From Pseudomonas putida (GTDB lineage Bacteria > Pseudomonadota > Gammaproteobacteria > Pseudomonadales > Pseudomonadaceae), in the NCBI RefSeq assembly GCF_028682635.1, contig NZ_JANHLK010000001.1:1-64000 (forward strand): a DNA stretch of 64,000 nucleotides, read 5' to 3'. The stretch's first letter is position 1. Each line of letters begins with the position of its first letter. This document shows positions 29,842-40,376 of the stretch, one piece after another. Both the position numbers and the translations under genes were made by a program. The notes below the pieces were generated by a model that did no database searches, was not told the origin of the DNA, and saw nothing but the letters and a program-made list of their open reading frames with translations.

Positions 29842-32085
29842 ATGGTACAGGTGAGAGCACACCAGCCGATCAACACCGACGGCAGTATCAATCTCGAGGC
29901 TTGGCTCGATCACGCGGTCAGTGTCGATCTGGCACTGGATCGCGAAGCCTTGAAAGAAGCCTGCGAGTTCGCTCGCGAGGCCGAACAACAAGCCAATGCG
30001 GCTAAGAATCTGTGGACCGAAGGCAACTCGAGTTTCCGCACGGGCCTGGAGATCGCCGAGATCCTCGCCGACCTCAAGCTCGATCAGGATTCGCTGGTGG
30101 CCGCGGTCTTGTACCGGGGCGTACGCGAAGGCCAGATCCCGTTGCCCACGGTCAGCCAGCGCTTCGGCCCGGTGGTCGCCAAACTGATCGACGGCGTGCA
30201 GCGCATGGCGGCGATCAGTGACAGCTTGAGCCCGCGCAAATCCATGGTGATGGGCACCCAGGGCCAGGTGGAAAACCTGCGCAAGATGCTCGTGGCCATG
30301 GTCGACGACGTGCGCGTGGCCCTGATCAAACTGGCCGAGCGCACCTGCGCGATCCGTGCGGTGAAGACCGCCGACGACGAGAAGCGCAACCGCGTGGCTC
30401 GCGAGGTGTTCGACATCTACGCGCCACTGGCCCACCGCCTGGGTATCGGCCACATCAAGTGGGAGCTGGAGGACTTGTCCTTCCGTTACCTCGAGCCTGA
30501 CCAATACAAGCAGATCGCCAAGTTGCTGCACGAGCGGCGTCTGGATCGCGAGCGCTTCATCAGCGACGTGATGAGTCAGCTGAAGAACGAATTGCAGGCC
30601 ACCGGCGTCGATGCCGACATCAGCGGTCGGGCCAAGCACATCTATTCGATCTGGCGCAAAATGCAGCGCAAGGGCCTGGAGTTCAGCCAGATCTACGACG
30701 TGCGCGCCGTGCGGGTACTCGTGCCGGAAATGCGCGACTGCTACACCGCGCTCGGCATTGTCCACACCCTGTGGCGGCACATCCCGAAAGAGTTCGACGA
30801 CTACATCGCCAACCCGAAAGAGAACGGCTATCGCTCATTGCATACCGCGGTGATCGGGCCCGAGGGCAAGGTGCTGGAGGTGCAGATCCGCACCCACGCC
30901 ATGCATGAAGAGGCCGAGCTTGGCGTTTGCGCGCACTGGCGCTACAAGGGCACCGACGTCAAGTCCGGCTCCAATCACTACGAAGAGAAAATCTCCTGGC
31001 TGCGTCAGGTGCTCGAGTGGCACGAAGAGCTGGGCGACATTGGCGGGTTGGCCGAACAGCTGCGGGTCGATATCGAACCCGACCGGGTCTACATCTTTAC
31101 CCCGGACGGTCACGCCATCGATTTGCCCAAGGGCGCGACGCCACTGGACTTCGCCTACCGCGTCCACACCGAGATCGGTCACAACTGCCGCGGCGCCAAG
31201 ATCAACGGGCGCATCGTGCCGCTCAACTACAGCCTGCAAACCGGTGAACAGGTCGAGATCATCACCAGCAAGCACGGCACGCCGAGCCGCGACTGGCTGA
31301 ACCCGAACCTGGGTTACATCACCACCTCGCGGGCGCGGGCGAAGATCGTTCACTGGTTCAAGCTGCAGGCGCGCGACCAGAACGTCGCCGCCGGTAAAAC
31401 CCTGCTCGAGCGCGAACTCAATCGCCTCGGCCTGCCGCAGGTGGACTTCGACAAGCTGGCCGACAAGGCCAACATGAAGACCGCCGAGGACATGTTCGCT
31501 GCCCTCGGTGCCGGCGATTTGCGCCTGGCGCAACTGGTCAACCTGGCGCAGCAACTGGTCGAGCCGGAACGCGGCAACGAACAGCTGGAACTGATTCCAC
31601 GCAAGGCTACCGGCTACAAGCCAGGCAAGCGTGGCGACATTCAGATCCAGGGCGTGGGCAACCTGATGACCCAGATGGCCGGTTGCTGCCAGCCGCTGCC
31701 GGGGGATGCAATCGTCGGCTACATCACCCAGGGCCGCGGCGTGAGCATCCACCGTCAGGATTGTGCCTCGGTGCTGCAGTTAGGCGGGCGCGAGCCGGAG
31801 CGGATCATTCAGGTGAGCTGGGGGCCGGTGCCGGTGCTCACCTATCCGGTGGACATCGTCATCCGTGCCTACGACCGTTCCGGATTGCTGCGTGACGTCT
31901 CGCAGGTGCTGCTCAACGAGCGGATCAACGTGCTGGCGGTCAATACCCGCTCGAACAAGGAGGACAACACCGCGCTGATGTCCCTGACCATCGAGATTCC
32001 GGGGCTGGACGCGCTTGGGCGGTTGCTTGGGCGGATTTCCCAGCTGCCGAACATCATCGAAACCCGGCGTAACCGAACCCCTTGA
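29842..32085 (+). CDS. relA: (p)ppGpp synthetase RelA
   Basis: Ribosome-associated stringent-response enzyme making pppGpp from GTP and ATP on sensing uncharged tRNA. 747 residues: an N-terminal pseudo-hydrolase domain lacking the HD metal motif (VLYRGVREGQ at that place), the synthetase domain (YDVRAVRVLV, KENGYRSLHT), a TGS domain (IFTPDGHAIDLPKGATPLDFAY), a zinc-finger region with CCQPLPGD and a C-terminal ACT domain. Loss of the HD residues makes it a monofunctional synthetase, as expected for gammaproteobacterial RelA. Confidence 0.97.
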   Translation: MVQVRAHQPINTDGSINLEAWLDHAVSVDLALDREALKEACEFAREAEQQANAAKNLWTEGNSSFRTGLEIAEILADLKLDQDSLVAAVLYRGVREGQIPLPTVSQRFGPVVAKLIDGVQRMAAISDSLSPRKSMVMGTQGQVENLRKMLVAMVDDVRVALIKLAERTCAIRAVKTADDEKRNRVAREVFDIYAPLAHRLGIGHIKWELEDLSFRYLEPDQYKQIAKLLHERRLDRERFISDVMSQLKNELQATGVDADISGRAKHIYSIWRKMQRKGLEFSQIYDVRAVRVLVPEMRDCYTALGIVHTLWRHIPKEFDDYIANPKENGYRSLHTAVIGPEGKVLEVQIRTHAMHEEAELGVCAHWRYKGTDVKSGSNHYEEKISWLRQVLEWHEELGDIGGLAEQLRVDIEPDRVYIFTPDGHAIDLPKGATPLDFAYRVHTEIGHNCRGAKINGRIVPLNYSLQTGEQVEIITSKHGTPSRDWLNPNLGYITTSRARAKIVHWFKLQARDQNVAAGKTLLERELNRLGLPQVDFDKLADKANMKTAEDMFAALGAGDLRLAQLVNLAQQLVEPERGNEQLELIPRKATGYKPGKRGDIQIQGVGNLMTQMAGCCQPLPGDAIVGYITQGRGVSIHRQDCASVLQLGGREPERIIQVSWGPVPVLTYPVDIVIRAYDRSGLLRDVSQVLLNERINVLAVNTRSNKEDNTALMSLTIEIPGLDALGRLLGRISQLPNIIETRRNRTP

Positions 32086-32102
32086 GATCAGCGCCAATCC
32101 AA

Positions 32103-32192
32103 TGTGGGAGCGGGCTTGCTCGCGAAAGCGATTTGCCATACGCATCAATTTTGAATGTGCCGGCCTCTTCGCGAGCAAGCCCGCTCCCACAG
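32103..32192. repeat. REP inverted pair
   Basis: TGTGGGAGCGGGCTTGCTCG and its inverted copy lie between relA and mazG, spaced by about 45 bp. Because relA and mazG are co-directional, the hairpin may reduce read-through between them. Confidence 0.85.
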
Positions 32193-32217
32193 GGGAGCTT
32201 TATCATGAGAGGGATTG

Positions 32218-33051
32218 ATGTACAGCCTTGAAGATTTATTGCACCTGATGAACCGCCTGCGTGACCCGCAGTACGGTTGCCCGTGGGACATCAGGCAAAC
32301 CTACGCCACCATCGTCCCGCACACCCTCGAGGAAGCCTATGAAGTCGCCGACGCCATCGAGCGCGGTGACTTCGATCACCTGCAGGGTGAGTTGGGCGAC
32401 CTGCTGTTCCAGGTGGTTTATTACAGCCAGCTGGCCCGGGAGGAAGGACGCTTCGAGTTCGCTGGCGTGGTCGATGGCATCACGCGCAAGTTGATTCGCC
32501 GTCACCCACACGTATTCCCCACGGGTGATCTGTACGCGCCTATGGATGTCCCGCGCCTGAGTGAGGAACAGGTCAAGCAGCGCTGGGAAGAGATCAAGGC
32601 CGAGGAGCGCGCAGAGAGCTCCAGCGCACCGCAACAGCTGTCCTTGCTCGATGATGTCCCGGCAGCGTTGCCGGCGTTGTCCCGCTCGGCAAAATTGCAG
32701 AAGCGAGCAGGGCAGGTCGGTTTCGACTGGCCCGATGCATTGCCGGTGCTTGATAAAGTCCGTGAAGAACTCGATGAAGTCCTCGAGGCCATGTCGGAAA
32801 ACGATCCAGAGGCCGTGGCCGACGAGATTGGCGACCTGCTGTTTTCCGTGGTCAATCTGGCCAGGCATCTCAAGGTCGACCCGGAAACCGCGCTGCGTGG
32901 CGCCAATGGCAAGTTCGAACGACGCTTCCGTTTTATCGAACAGGCATTGCGCGACACCCACCGTCCCATGGAAGATTGCACCCTCGAAGAGTTGGACGCC
33001 CTGTGGGGTGAAGCCAAACGCCAGGAAAAGAATGTGCCCAGCTGCGGTTGA
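32218..33051 (+). CDS. mazG: Nucleoside triphosphate pyrophosphohydrolase MazG
   Basis: 277 residues with two MazG domains. The first has CPWD, EEAYEVADAIE and ELGDLLFQV (helical EExxE...ExxD metal site). The second has EELDEVLEAM and DEIGDLLFSVVNLARHL. Hydrolyses NTPs and dNTPs to monophosphates, and in E. coli helps limit ppGpp; the location right after relA fits. The ATG at 32218 is used; TTG at 32215 adjoins it. Confidence 0.94.
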   Translation: MYSLEDLLHLMNRLRDPQYGCPWDIRQTYATIVPHTLEEAYEVADAIERGDFDHLQGELGDLLFQVVYYSQLAREEGRFEFAGVVDGITRKLIRRHPHVFPTGDLYAPMDVPRLSEEQVKQRWEEIKAEERAESSSAPQQLSLLDDVPAALPALSRSAKLQKRAGQVGFDWPDALPVLDKVREELDEVLEAMSENDPEAVADEIGDLLFSVVNLARHLKVDPETALRGANGKFERRFRFIEQALRDTHRPMEDCTLEELDALWGEAKRQEKNVPSCG

Positions 33052-33079
33052 GCAGTTGCCTAAGTGAGTAATAAGCACC

Positions 33080-33622
33080 ATGAGCATTTCCCTTCGCGAC
33101 CAGTTGCTCAAAGCAGGGCTGGTCAACCAGAAGCAGGCCAAGCAGGTCAGCAAAGACAAACAGAAGCAGCAGCGCCTGGCCCACAAAGGCCAGATCGAAC
33201 TGGACGACTCCCAGCAGCGTGCGGCTCAGGAAGCGATGGCCGAGAAGGTCAAGCGCGATCAGGAGCTCAACCGTCAGCAGCAGGAAAAGGCCGAGGCGAA
33301 AGCCCGCGTAGCACAGGTCAAGCAATTGATCGAAGCCACGCGCCTGCCGAAACTGACGACCGAGGACTACTACAACTTCGTCGACGACAAGAAGGTCAAG
33401 CGTCTCTCGGTCAACAGCCTGATGCGCAACAAGCTGAGCAACGGTTCGCTGGCCATCGTGCATCACGCCGGCGGTTATGAAGTGATCCCCCGGGAAGCGG
33501 CCCTGAAGATCCAGGAGCGCGATCCGCAACGTATCGTGCAGCTGAATGTGCAGACCGAAGAAGTCGCCGCCGAGGACGATCCGTACGCGGCCTATCAGAT
33601 CCCTGACGATCTGATGTGGTAA
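33080..33622 (+). CDS. DUF2058 protein (YaiL-like)
   Basis: 180 residues, highly charged and mostly helical: a long Lys/Gln/Glu-rich coiled-coil segment (about 18-85), then a compact C-terminal domain (YYNFVDDKKVKRLSVN). DUF2058 family, nucleoid- or ribosome-associated in some proteobacteria but of unknown function. It starts 28 bp after mazG, likely the same transcript. Confidence 0.85.
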   Translation: MSISLRDQLLKAGLVNQKQAKQVSKDKQKQQRLAHKGQIELDDSQQRAAQEAMAEKVKRDQELNRQQQEKAEAKARVAQVKQLIEATRLPKLTTEDYYNFVDDKKVKRLSVNSLMRNKLSNGSLAIVHHAGGYEVIPREAALKIQERDPQRIVQLNVQTEEVAAEDDPYAAYQIPDDLMW

Positions 33623-33626
33623 GCGA

Positions 33627-33726
33627 TGTAGGAGCGAGCTTGCTCGCGATGGTCGTTAACGATAACGCGTGTTTACTGGCTAAACGCGGCGCTCTTTAGT
33701 CCATCGCGAGCAAGCTCGCTCCTACA
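33627..33726. repeat. REP inverted pair
   Basis: TGTAGGAGCGAGCTTGCTCG CGATGG and its inverted copy flank a spacer of about 50 bp, between the convergent DUF2058 gene and the small gene on the minus strand. Confidence 0.85.
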
Positions 33727-33731
33727 ATTGC

Positions 33732-33920
33732 TCAGGCGGAGCGTAGTTCTCGTTGCTGCTCCAGGGTTTCCAGTTCGGCCTTGTAACTGTGGGCGTCAGT
33801 TTCGGAGTGGAACATCCCGACCAGCAGGTCTTGTTGGTACACATCCCAGATCCGCACACCGGCGGCTACGCCTTCGTGGGACATACGTGAATCGTCGCGT
33901 TCAGTTACTTTTACAGTCAT
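33732..33920 (-). CDS. Small conserved-looking hypothetical protein
   Basis: 62 residues, no signal peptide or membrane segment (MTVKVTERDDSRMSHEG start, basic-acidic C-terminus). I do not recognise a family, although the sequence pattern IWDVYQQDLLVGMFHSETDAHSYKAELE looks like a structured small domain. An AGAGATTGGAGC upstream gives a reasonable ribosome site. The stretch from 33921 to 34180 beyond it holds no other gene I can support. Confidence 0.6.
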   Translation of the reverse strand: MTVKVTERDDSRMSHEGVAAGVRIWDVYQQDLLVGMFHSETDAHSYKAELETLEQQRELRSA

Positions 33921-34181
33921 CTGCTAGCTCCAATCTCTGTTATCTGCAGCAAGGCATGTGCAGGACTCTGTGATAGAGTTTGGTAGCTTGCTAAGTAAAC
34001 GACTGAGTTTGGAAAGGGTTTCTTGCAAAAACAGCAACAGTCCTGCAGCCCACGGAAACCGCGACATTCAGTCGCAGGGCCTTAAGTTTCATGACAAAAG
34101 CTTCATCTCCATGCCCAAGCCTTGTGGGCAAAACGCTGACCCGGTGGGAGCGCAGAGTTGCTCCATTTACCTAAGGCAAAA

Positions 34182-34210
34182 AAAACGCCCCGAACCAGTC
34201 GGGGCGTTTT
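34182..34210 (-). terminator. Terminator of fabAB
   Basis: AAAACGCCCCG and CGGGGCGTTTT (34182-34192 with 34200-34210) form a hairpin followed on the minus strand by TTTTTTTT. It lies 25 bp after the fabB stop. Confidence 0.9.
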
Positions 34211-34234
34211 CATGTGCGGCTCAGCAGCGGGGAA

Positions 34235-35455
34235 TTACTTGCCTTCCCAGCGCTTCAGTACCAGCGTGGCGTTGGTGCCGCCGAAACCGAAGCTGTTGCT
34301 CATCACGGTGTTGATGGTGGCGTTTTCGCGGGTCTTGGTCAGCACCGGCAGGTCAGCCACTTCAGGGTCCAGCTCGTCGATGTTGGCGGAGCCGGCAATG
34401 AAGTTGCCTTCCATCATCAGCATGCAGTAGATCGCTTCGTGAACGCCGGCGGCGCCCAGGGAGTGACCCGACAGGCTCTTGGTGGAGCTGATGGCCGGAG
34501 CCTTGTCGCCGAACACTTCACGCACACCTTTCATTTCCGCGACGTCGCCGACCGGAGTCGAAGTGCCGTGGGTGTTCAGGTAGTCGATCGGGGTGTCGAC
34601 GGTGGACAGCGCCTGCTGCATGCAGCGGATCGCGCCTTCGCCGCTTGGGGCAACCATGTCGTAGCCGTCGGAGGTCGCGCCGTAGCCAACGATTTCCGCG
34701 TAGATTTTTGCGCCGCGGGCCAGGGCGTGTTCCAGCTCTTCAACCACGACCATGCCGCCACCGCCAGCGATGACAAAACCGTCACGGTCGGCGTCGTAGG
34801 CGCGGGAGGCTTGTTCCGGGGTGTCGTTGCGCTTGCTGGACAGGGCGCCCATGGCGTCGAACAGGAACGACTGGCTCCAGTGTTCTTCTTCACCGCCGCC
34901 GGCGAAAACGATGTCCTGCTTGCCCATCTGGATCTGTTCCATGGCGGTACCGATGCAGTGAGCACTGGTGGCGCAGGCAGACGCGATGGAGTAGTTCAGG
35001 CCCTTGATCTTGAACGGCGTGGCCAGGCAGGCGGAAACGGTGCTGCTCATGGTCCGCGTTACGCGGTATGGGCCGACGCGCTTGACGCCTTTCTCGCGCA
35101 GGATGTCCAGCGCTTCCATCTGGTTCAGGGTCGATGCGCCACCGGAACCGGCGATCAGGCCGGTACGCGGGTTGGACACCTGCTCTTCGGTCAGGCCGGA
35201 GTCGGTGATGGCGTCTTTCATGGCCAGGTAGGCATAAGCTGCCGCGTGGCCGACGAAGCGATAGATCTTGCGATCGATCAGTTCTTCAAGGTTGAGGTCA
35301 ATGGAGCCGGAAACCTGGCTACGCAGACCCATTTCGGCATATTCCGGGTTGAACCGGATGCCAGGGCGGCTTGCACGCAGGTTAGCGGAGACGGTCTCTT
35401 TGTCATTGCCCAGGCACGAAACAATGCCCAGACCAGTGATAACGACGCGGCGCAT
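34235..35455 (-). CDS. fabB: 3-oxoacyl-ACP synthase I
   Basis: Condensing enzyme of fatty-acid elongation, essential for unsaturated chains together with FabA. 406 residues: nucleophile Cys in [11 protein letters not shown], catalytic His in [11 protein letters not shown] and [15 protein letters not shown], and the C-terminal [12 protein letters not shown]. It starts 11 bp after fabA stops, the usual Pseudomonas fabAB operon. Confidence 0.97.
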   Translation of the reverse strand: MRRVVITGLGIVSCLGNDKETVSANLRASRPGIRFNPEYAEMGLRSQVSGSIDLNLEELIDRKIYRFVGHAAAYAYLAMKDAITDSGLTEEQVSNPRTGLIAGSGGASTLNQMEALDILREKGVKRVGPYRVTRTMSSTVSACLATPFKIKGLNYSIASACATSAHCIGTAMEQIQMGKQDIVFAGGGEEEHWSQSFLFDAMGALSSKRNDTPEQASRAYDADRDGFVIAGGGGMVVVEELEHALARGAKIYAEIVGYGATSDGYDMVAPSGEGAIRCMQQALSTVDTPIDYLNTHGTSTPVGDVAEMKGVREVFGDKAPAISSTKSLSGHSLGAAGVHEAIYCMLMMEGNFIAGSANIDELDPEVADLPVLTKTRENATINTVMSNSFGFGGTNATLVLKRWEGK

Positions 35456-35466
35456 GCGGATAACCC

Positions 35467-35982
35467 TTAGAAGTTGTCAGTGGAGGTGAACACGCCGACC
35501 CGGAGGCCTTCGGCGGTATAGATTTCGCGACCGTCGACAGTCACCGAACCGTCGGCGATGGCCAGGTTCAGCTTGCCTTTGAGGACACGCTTGATATGAA
35601 TGTTATAGGTGACTTTCTTGGCGGTCGGCAGGACCTGGCCGAAGAATTTCACTTCGCCCGATCCCAGGGCGCGACCGCGGCCCGGCAGGCCTTGCCAGCC
35701 CAGGAAGAAGCCGACCAGTTGCCACATGGCGTCGAGGCCCAGGCAGCCCGGCATCACCGGATCGCCTTCGAAGTGGCAGGCGAAGAACCACAGGTCCGGA
35801 GTGATATCCAGCTCGGCGACCAATTCACCTTTGCCGTACTTGCCACCTTCTTCGCTGATCAGGGTGATGCGATCGACCATCAGCATGTTCGGGGCGGGCA
35901 GTTGCGCGTTACCTGGGCCGAACAGCTCACCGCGACTGCAGCGCAGCAGGTCTTCCCGGGTAAAGGCGTTTTGTTTGGTCAT
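35467..35982 (-). CDS. fabA: 3-hydroxydecanoyl-ACP dehydratase/isomerase
   Basis: 171 residues, hot-dog fold. Introduces and isomerises the double bond at C10, committing to unsaturated fatty acids. The catalytic His lies in [13 protein letters not shown] and the Asp in [16 protein letters not shown] ribosome site precedes the ATG. First gene of fabAB. Confidence 0.97.
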   Translation of the reverse strand: MTKQNAFTREDLLRCSRGELFGPGNAQLPAPNMLMVDRITLISEEGGKYGKGELVAELDITPDLWFFACHFEGDPVMPGCLGLDAMWQLVGFFLGWQGLPGRGRALGSGEVKFFGQVLPTAKKVTYNIHIKRVLKGKLNLAIADGSVTVDGREIYTAEGLRVGVFTSTDNF

Positions 35983-36087
35983 GCGAGCTCCTCAATAGTC
36001 CCATGCGGCAGGTGGGGCAAATCTTCCCGGCCGATCGAAGCATTCATGCCTCGAACCGGCAGCCTACTCATAGACTATTGCGTTGTA

Positions 36088-36130
36088 GTGAAAGTCACAG
36101 TACCAAGGACATGAATGTACACTTGTGCAC
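36088..36130. promoter_or_regulatory. Candidate operators upstream of fabA
   Basis: Two short inverted repeats lie 105-150 bp before the fabA ATG: GTGAAAGTCAC (36088-36098) and GTACACTTGTGCAC (36117-36130). In P. aeruginosa the fabAB operon is repressed by the TetR-family DesT at a palindrome, so one of these could be its counterpart. The match to a DesT consensus is only approximate. Confidence 0.3.
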
Positions 36131-36229
36131 TGAAATTTTTAATCAAGCCCAATTTCGGACTTGTACGGGTGCCTAAGACTGCCGCACTTTCGCCTTTCAC
36201 GCCAGTCGCAGATGCTCGAAAGGCCTGTA

Positions 36230-38131
36230 CTACTGCACCCATCGCTGCAGAATTTGCTGAAGATCAGTTCGTTTGAAGGGCTTGGCCAGGTAATCGTTCA
36301 TTCCTGCCGACAAGCAGGCTTCGCGATCCCCCTGCAAGGCATTGGCGGTCAGGGCAATGATCGGCAAGTCGGTGCAGCCGGGCAGTTCACGGATCTGGCG
36401 GGTGGCCTCATAGCCGTCGATGATCGGCAATCGGCAGTCCATCAATATGGCTTCGAAAATCAGGCTCTCGGCACTACGCACCGCCTGTGCGCCATCGGCG
36501 GCGACGCTGACAGTAAAGCCCAGGCTACGCAACATGGCTTCGATCACCGTCTGGTTGACCGGATTGTCCTCGACCAGCAGCACATTGCGCCCTTCGCCGT
36601 CGCCCTTGTGGGTCGATACGCGCGGTACCCGCGCCGGCAAGGCCTGTTGAGACAACGCCAGCGGAATTTCCAGGGTGAACATCGAACCACGGCCTTGTTC
36701 GCTCTGGGCGCGCAAGGTGCCGCCCATGCGTTCGGCGAGTGTTCGCGCAATCGGCAGGCCAAGGCCAGTGCCACCGTAGCGTCTTGAAATGGAACTGTCG
36801 GCTTGCTGAAACGCGTCGAACATCAATTCCAGGCTCTCGGGGGGAATGCCAATGCCGCTGTCGCGTACCGTGCAGGTGAACCACAGCAGTTCGTGATCCA
36901 GGGACTGCCACTGCGGCTCGATGGAGACCCGGCCTTGCTCGGTAAACTTCAGTGCATTGCCGACCAGATTGACCAGTATTTGCCGGATGCGCGTCGGATC
37001 GCCCTGAACCTGCAGCGCGCGCATGTCCACCGGAATCTGCAACTGCAGGTCGAGCCCGCGTTGCACGGCGCTGTGCTGGAATGACTGGGCGCAACTGGCG
37101 ATCAGGTCCGCGAGGTTGAAGGGAATATGTTCCAGTTCCAGTTCCGAACGTTCGATACGGGAAAAATCCAGGATGTCATTGATGACTTTAAGCAGGTGCT
37201 CGGTGGATTCCGAAGCCAGCGCGGCGTATTCGAACTGCTCTTCGGTCATCTCGGTGGTTTCCAGCAACTGCAGCATGCCCAGCACACCATTCATCGGCGT
37301 GCGCAGTTCGTGGCTCATCATGGCGAGGAAGTCCGACTTGGCGTTGTTGGCTTTTTCCGCTTCCTCGCGGGTCTGGATCAGCTGCGCCATGGCCTGATGT
37401 TGTTCGTGACTGGCTTGCTCAAGGCCCCTGGCAAGGTTGTTGATGTGTTGCGACAGGGCGCCGAGTTCAGTGTCGTCGACGATAGGCAGCGGCGTTTTAT
37501 AGTCGCCGGCCTGGATCGCCTTGACCGCATTGCCGATATCGCGCAGCGGTTGCGACAGGCTCGAGGCCAGGCGTCGGGCGACCAGGAAGGTAAACAGCAA
37601 GGCGAACAGCGCCAGGATGCCAGCCTTGAGCAGGATCTCCTGCTGGCGCTGGCTGAATGCATCATTGGACAGGCCGACGATCACCCGGCCCAGGTAATCC
37701 TCGGCGGGAGTCGTTGGGGCCGCTTTGCGGTCCTGGAAAAAATCATTGTGCAGGGCGATCCGTTGCAGCCGCACGGGGGCCTGGAACACTTCGACCTGAT
37801 GCGGCTGCTGGTAGCTTGCCGAGGGTTGTTCGACGTACACCAGAATCCGGTTGGCGCTGTCCTGCACCTCCAGGAACCGCACGTTGGGCGTGGCCAGTGT
37901 GGCCTTGAGCAGGCTTTCGAGGACCTCGTTATTGCCCGAAATCACCCCGTATTCGGTGGCCGGTGCCAATTGGTTGGCAATCAACTGGCCGGTATGGTTG
38001 AGCTCCTGGCGCAGGTCCTGGATCCGCACGAAAGTGAAGAAGCTGATCAACAGCAACGTCAGCAGCAGGGCAGGGCCGAGGCTGATGATCTGGGTGCGGG
38101 TACTGATGTCCCAGCGGCGACGGAAGGTCAT
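36230..38131 (-). CDS. Hybrid sensor histidine kinase, PA1611-like
   Basis: 633 residues: helix at about 16-36, periplasmic part to about 165, second helix about 166-186, HAMP (about 186-240), HisKA with H274 in MSHELRTPM, HATPase_c ([12 protein letters not shown]), and a C-terminal receiver with Asp in [11 protein letters not shown]. No Hpt domain. Position beside fabA matches P. aeruginosa PA1611, a kinase reported to bind RetS and so feed into the Gac pathway. Its ATG overlaps the stop of the upstream binding-protein gene (ATGA), suggesting that protein supplies the signal. Confidence 0.87.
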   Translation of the reverse strand: MTFRRRWDISTRTQIISLGPALLLTLLLISFFTFVRIQDLRQELNHTGQLIANQLAPATEYGVISGNNEVLESLLKATLATPNVRFLEVQDSANRILVYVEQPSASYQQPHQVEVFQAPVRLQRIALHNDFFQDRKAAPTTPAEDYLGRVIVGLSNDAFSQRQQEILLKAGILALFALLFTFLVARRLASSLSQPLRDIGNAVKAIQAGDYKTPLPIVDDTELGALSQHINNLARGLEQASHEQHQAMAQLIQTREEAEKANNAKSDFLAMMSHELRTPMNGVLGMLQLLETTEMTEEQFEYAALASESTEHLLKVINDILDFSRIERSELELEHIPFNLADLIASCAQSFQHSAVQRGLDLQLQIPVDMRALQVQGDPTRIRQILVNLVGNALKFTEQGRVSIEPQWQSLDHELLWFTCTVRDSGIGIPPESLELMFDAFQQADSSISRRYGGTGLGLPIARTLAERMGGTLRAQSEQGRGSMFTLEIPLALSQQALPARVPRVSTHKGDGEGRNVLLVEDNPVNQTVIEAMLRSLGFTVSVAADGAQAVRSAESLIFEAILMDCRLPIIDGYEATRQIRELPGCTDLPIIALTANALQGDREACLSAGMNDYLAKPFKRTDLQQILQRWVQ

Positions 38132-39060
38132 GGATGGCGTTCTCCTTCTGCCAGCAGCATTGCGACAGACGCATCGTTGACCTGTTCAAGATCCAGGGAA
38201 CGAGACACCTGCGCATTGCTCGCGACTTTGAAGCGCTGTGGATACTGCGAACGGGGCCACGTGGCGGGCGGCTGGTCGAGCAGTTCATCGAGAGTCGCCA
38301 GCCAGTCGCCATGATCGCTGTAGGTACTGGCCAGGCTCCCGGCCTTGACGAACCCTGCATTCGGGCCGATCAAGGCCCGTTGTCGAGCATAGCTGCTGAG
38401 CAACAGGTTCTTCGCGGTTTTCGAGTTGTACAGGCCAGGGTCGTCCAGACCCAGTAATGCATCGCTGTTGTCCAGCAACGCCTGCAAAGGACGACTGTCC
38501 TCGGTGTTGTCCCAGCGTTCGGTGACTACCTCAAGCCCGAGGGGATGGGCGGCCTGGCGCAGTTCCCGCAACAGGAACTCGCTATGGCCGTCGTACAGCA
38601 CGCCAATCCGTTTGGCCTGGGGCAGCAGCACGCGGGTGAGGCGCAATTGCCGGTCCAGTGGCGGATCACTCCAAAGCAGGCTGAGGTGCGCGGGCAGGGC
38701 GTGCCCCAGATGTTGCCGTGCCTGCACGCGGCTGATGCACAGCACCAGTGTCGCCGGGCCTCGGCTGTCCTGCAGGCGCCAGTCGAGGCTGGGCAGGTCG
38801 AGCAGGATCAAGCGGGTGTCCGCTGGCAGCTTGCCCGGTGGCGGCAGGCTGGCCAGCGGCTGGAAGCGCACGCTGTCGGCCGGACGCAATTGCCTTAGGG
38901 CCTGGGCAAAAGAGTGCATGCCGGGGCTGTCGTCGACACCGATCAGGAGAATGTCCGCGGCGTGGGCGGACAGGCTGTTGAGCCAGCCACCGAATATCAG
39001 GCAGACCATGGACAGCAGATGGCCAAGGGTTGGCGTCTTCCGTGACGGACGATGGGGCAT
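38128..39060 (-). CDS. Periplasmic ABC-type substrate-binding-like protein
   Basis: 310 residues with a signal peptide (helix about 13-33, cleavage near AHA-AD) and a two-lobed binding-protein fold reminiscent of the ABC_sub_bind (COG2984) family: [59 protein letters not shown]. No permease or ATPase is near. It overlaps the hybrid kinase gene by 4 bp, so it probably acts as a soluble sensor for that kinase. A TonB-receptor remnant lies directly upstream. Confidence 0.78.
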   Translation of the reverse strand: MPHRPSRKTPTLGHLLSMVCLIFGGWLNSLSAHAADILLIGVDDSPGMHSFAQALRQLRPADSVRFQPLASLPPPGKLPADTRLILLDLPSLDWRLQDSRGPATLVLCISRVQARQHLGHALPAHLSLLWSDPPLDRQLRLTRVLLPQAKRIGVLYDGHSEFLLRELRQAAHPLGLEVVTERWDNTEDSRPLQALLDNSDALLGLDDPGLYNSKTAKNLLLSSYARQRALIGPNAGFVKAGSLASTYSDHGDWLATLDELLDQPPATWPRSQYPQRFKVASNAQVSRSLDLEQVNDASVAMLLAEGERHP

Positions 39061-39061
39061 G

Positions 39062-39157
39062 TTAAAACGCCAGCTCTGCGCTGAAATACATCATCCGACG
39101 CTCTTTATAGTTATTGTTGATAATTGCCGCATTCTTGTTAACGAATGATGGCGCGCA
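39062..39157 (-). pseudogene. C-terminal remnant of a TonB-dependent receptor
   Basis: The minus-strand frame ends APSFVNKNAAIINNNY then KERRMMYFSAELAF and a stop. This is the last two beta strands of a TonB-dependent receptor, including the terminal Phe required for barrel assembly. Only about 30 codons remain; upstream of about 39157 the sequence no longer resembles a receptor. The stop lies 1 bp before the binding-protein ATG, so the lost receptor was the first gene of the receptor/binding protein/kinase operon. Confidence 0.75.
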
Positions 39158-39277
39158 TGTTAACCGAGCCCGATGAGTTTTCCAGTCGCGATGTAGGCAT
39201 TTTCTTCGGTTTTGCCGGACTTCTTCCCCTGCACGTCGGTAATTGAAGCAGGGACTGGTCGACACGGGGGCGCGCCG

Positions 39278-39283
39278 TATAAT
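39278..39283 (+). promoter_or_regulatory. -10 element of gpsA
   Basis: A perfect TATAAT lies 39 bp before the gpsA ATG. No good -35 is seen at 17 bp, so the promoter is only partly supported. Confidence 0.4.
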
Positions 39284-39321
39284 GCCGGCATCGCCACTGG
39301 TATTGGATTAATGGATTGCAT

Positions 39322-40347
39322 ATGACTGAACAGCGCCCGATCGCGGTCTTGGGAGGCGGAAGTTTTGGTACCGCCGTGGCTAACCTGCTGGCAGAAAATG
39401 GTCATCAAGTCCTGCAATGGATGCGGGACCCCGAACAGGCCGAGGCCATCCGGGTCAATCGCGAGAACCCGCGTTACCTAAAAGGCATCAAGATTCTGCC
39501 CGGCGTGACACCGGTCAACGATCTGCTGGCCACCCTGGAGGCCTGCGAACTGAGTTTCGTTGCACTCCCTTCCAGCGCATTGCGCTCGGTGCTGGCCCCG
39601 CACGCCGATCGCTTGAGCGGCAAGATGCTGGTGAGCCTGACCAAGGGCATCGAAGCCCACACGTTCAAGCTGATGAGCCAGATTCTCGAAGAAATCGCGC
39701 CACTGGCACGCATTGGTGTGTTGTCCGGTCCGAACCTGGCCCGTGAAATCGCCGAGCACGCGTTGACCGCCACGGTGGTTGCCAGTGAAGACGAAGAGCT
39801 CTGCCAGGAGGTCCAGGAGGTGTTGCACGGCCGCACCTTTCGTGTGTATGCCAGCGCCGACCGTTTTGGCGTGGAACTGGGCGGGGCGTTGAAAAACGTC
39901 TACGCGATCATCGCCGGCATGGCGGTGGCGATGGGCATGGGCGAAAACACCAAGAGCATGCTGATTACCCGGGCGCTGGCGGAAATGACGCGCTTCGCGG
40001 TGAATCAGGGCGCCAACCCGATGACGTTCCTTGGCCTCGCGGGCGTGGGCGACCTGATCGTGACCTGCTCGTCGCCAAAAAGCCGCAACTATCAGGTCGG
40101 GTTCGCCCTCGGCCAGGGCTTGAGCCTCGACGAGGCGGTCAATCGCCTGGGCGAAGTCGCCGAAGGCGTGAATACGCTCAAGGTGCTCAAGGCCAAGTCC
40201 CAGGAGGTTGGCGTGTACATGCCGTTGGTCGCCGGGCTGCACGCCATTCTGTTCGAAGGGCGCACGCTGGAGCAGGTGATCGGGCTGCTGATGCGCGGCG
40301 AGCCAAAGACCGATGTCGACTTTATCTCTACCAGCGGCTTCAACTGA
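39322..40347 (+). CDS. gpsA: Glycerol-3-phosphate dehydrogenase [NAD(P)+]
   Basis: Reduces dihydroxyacetone phosphate to sn-glycerol-3-phosphate for phospholipid synthesis. 341 residues: Rossmann loop GGGSFGTA at 11-18, [17 protein letters not shown], and the catalytic [11 protein letters not shown] lysine region. I use the ATG at 39322; a TTG two codons earlier is less likely. Confidence 0.95.
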   Translation: MTEQRPIAVLGGGSFGTAVANLLAENGHQVLQWMRDPEQAEAIRVNRENPRYLKGIKILPGVTPVNDLLATLEACELSFVALPSSALRSVLAPHADRLSGKMLVSLTKGIEAHTFKLMSQILEEIAPLARIGVLSGPNLAREIAEHALTATVVASEDEELCQEVQEVLHGRTFRVYASADRFGVELGGALKNVYAIIAGMAVAMGMGENTKSMLITRALAEMTRFAVNQGANPMTFLGLAGVGDLIVTCSSPKSRNYQVGFALGQGLSLDEAVNRLGEVAEGVNTLKVLKAKSQEVGVYMPLVAGLHAILFEGRTLEQVIGLLMRGEPKTDVDFISTSGFN

Positions 40348-40376
40348 AAAACTACTTCACAGGAACGGAGCGAGAC

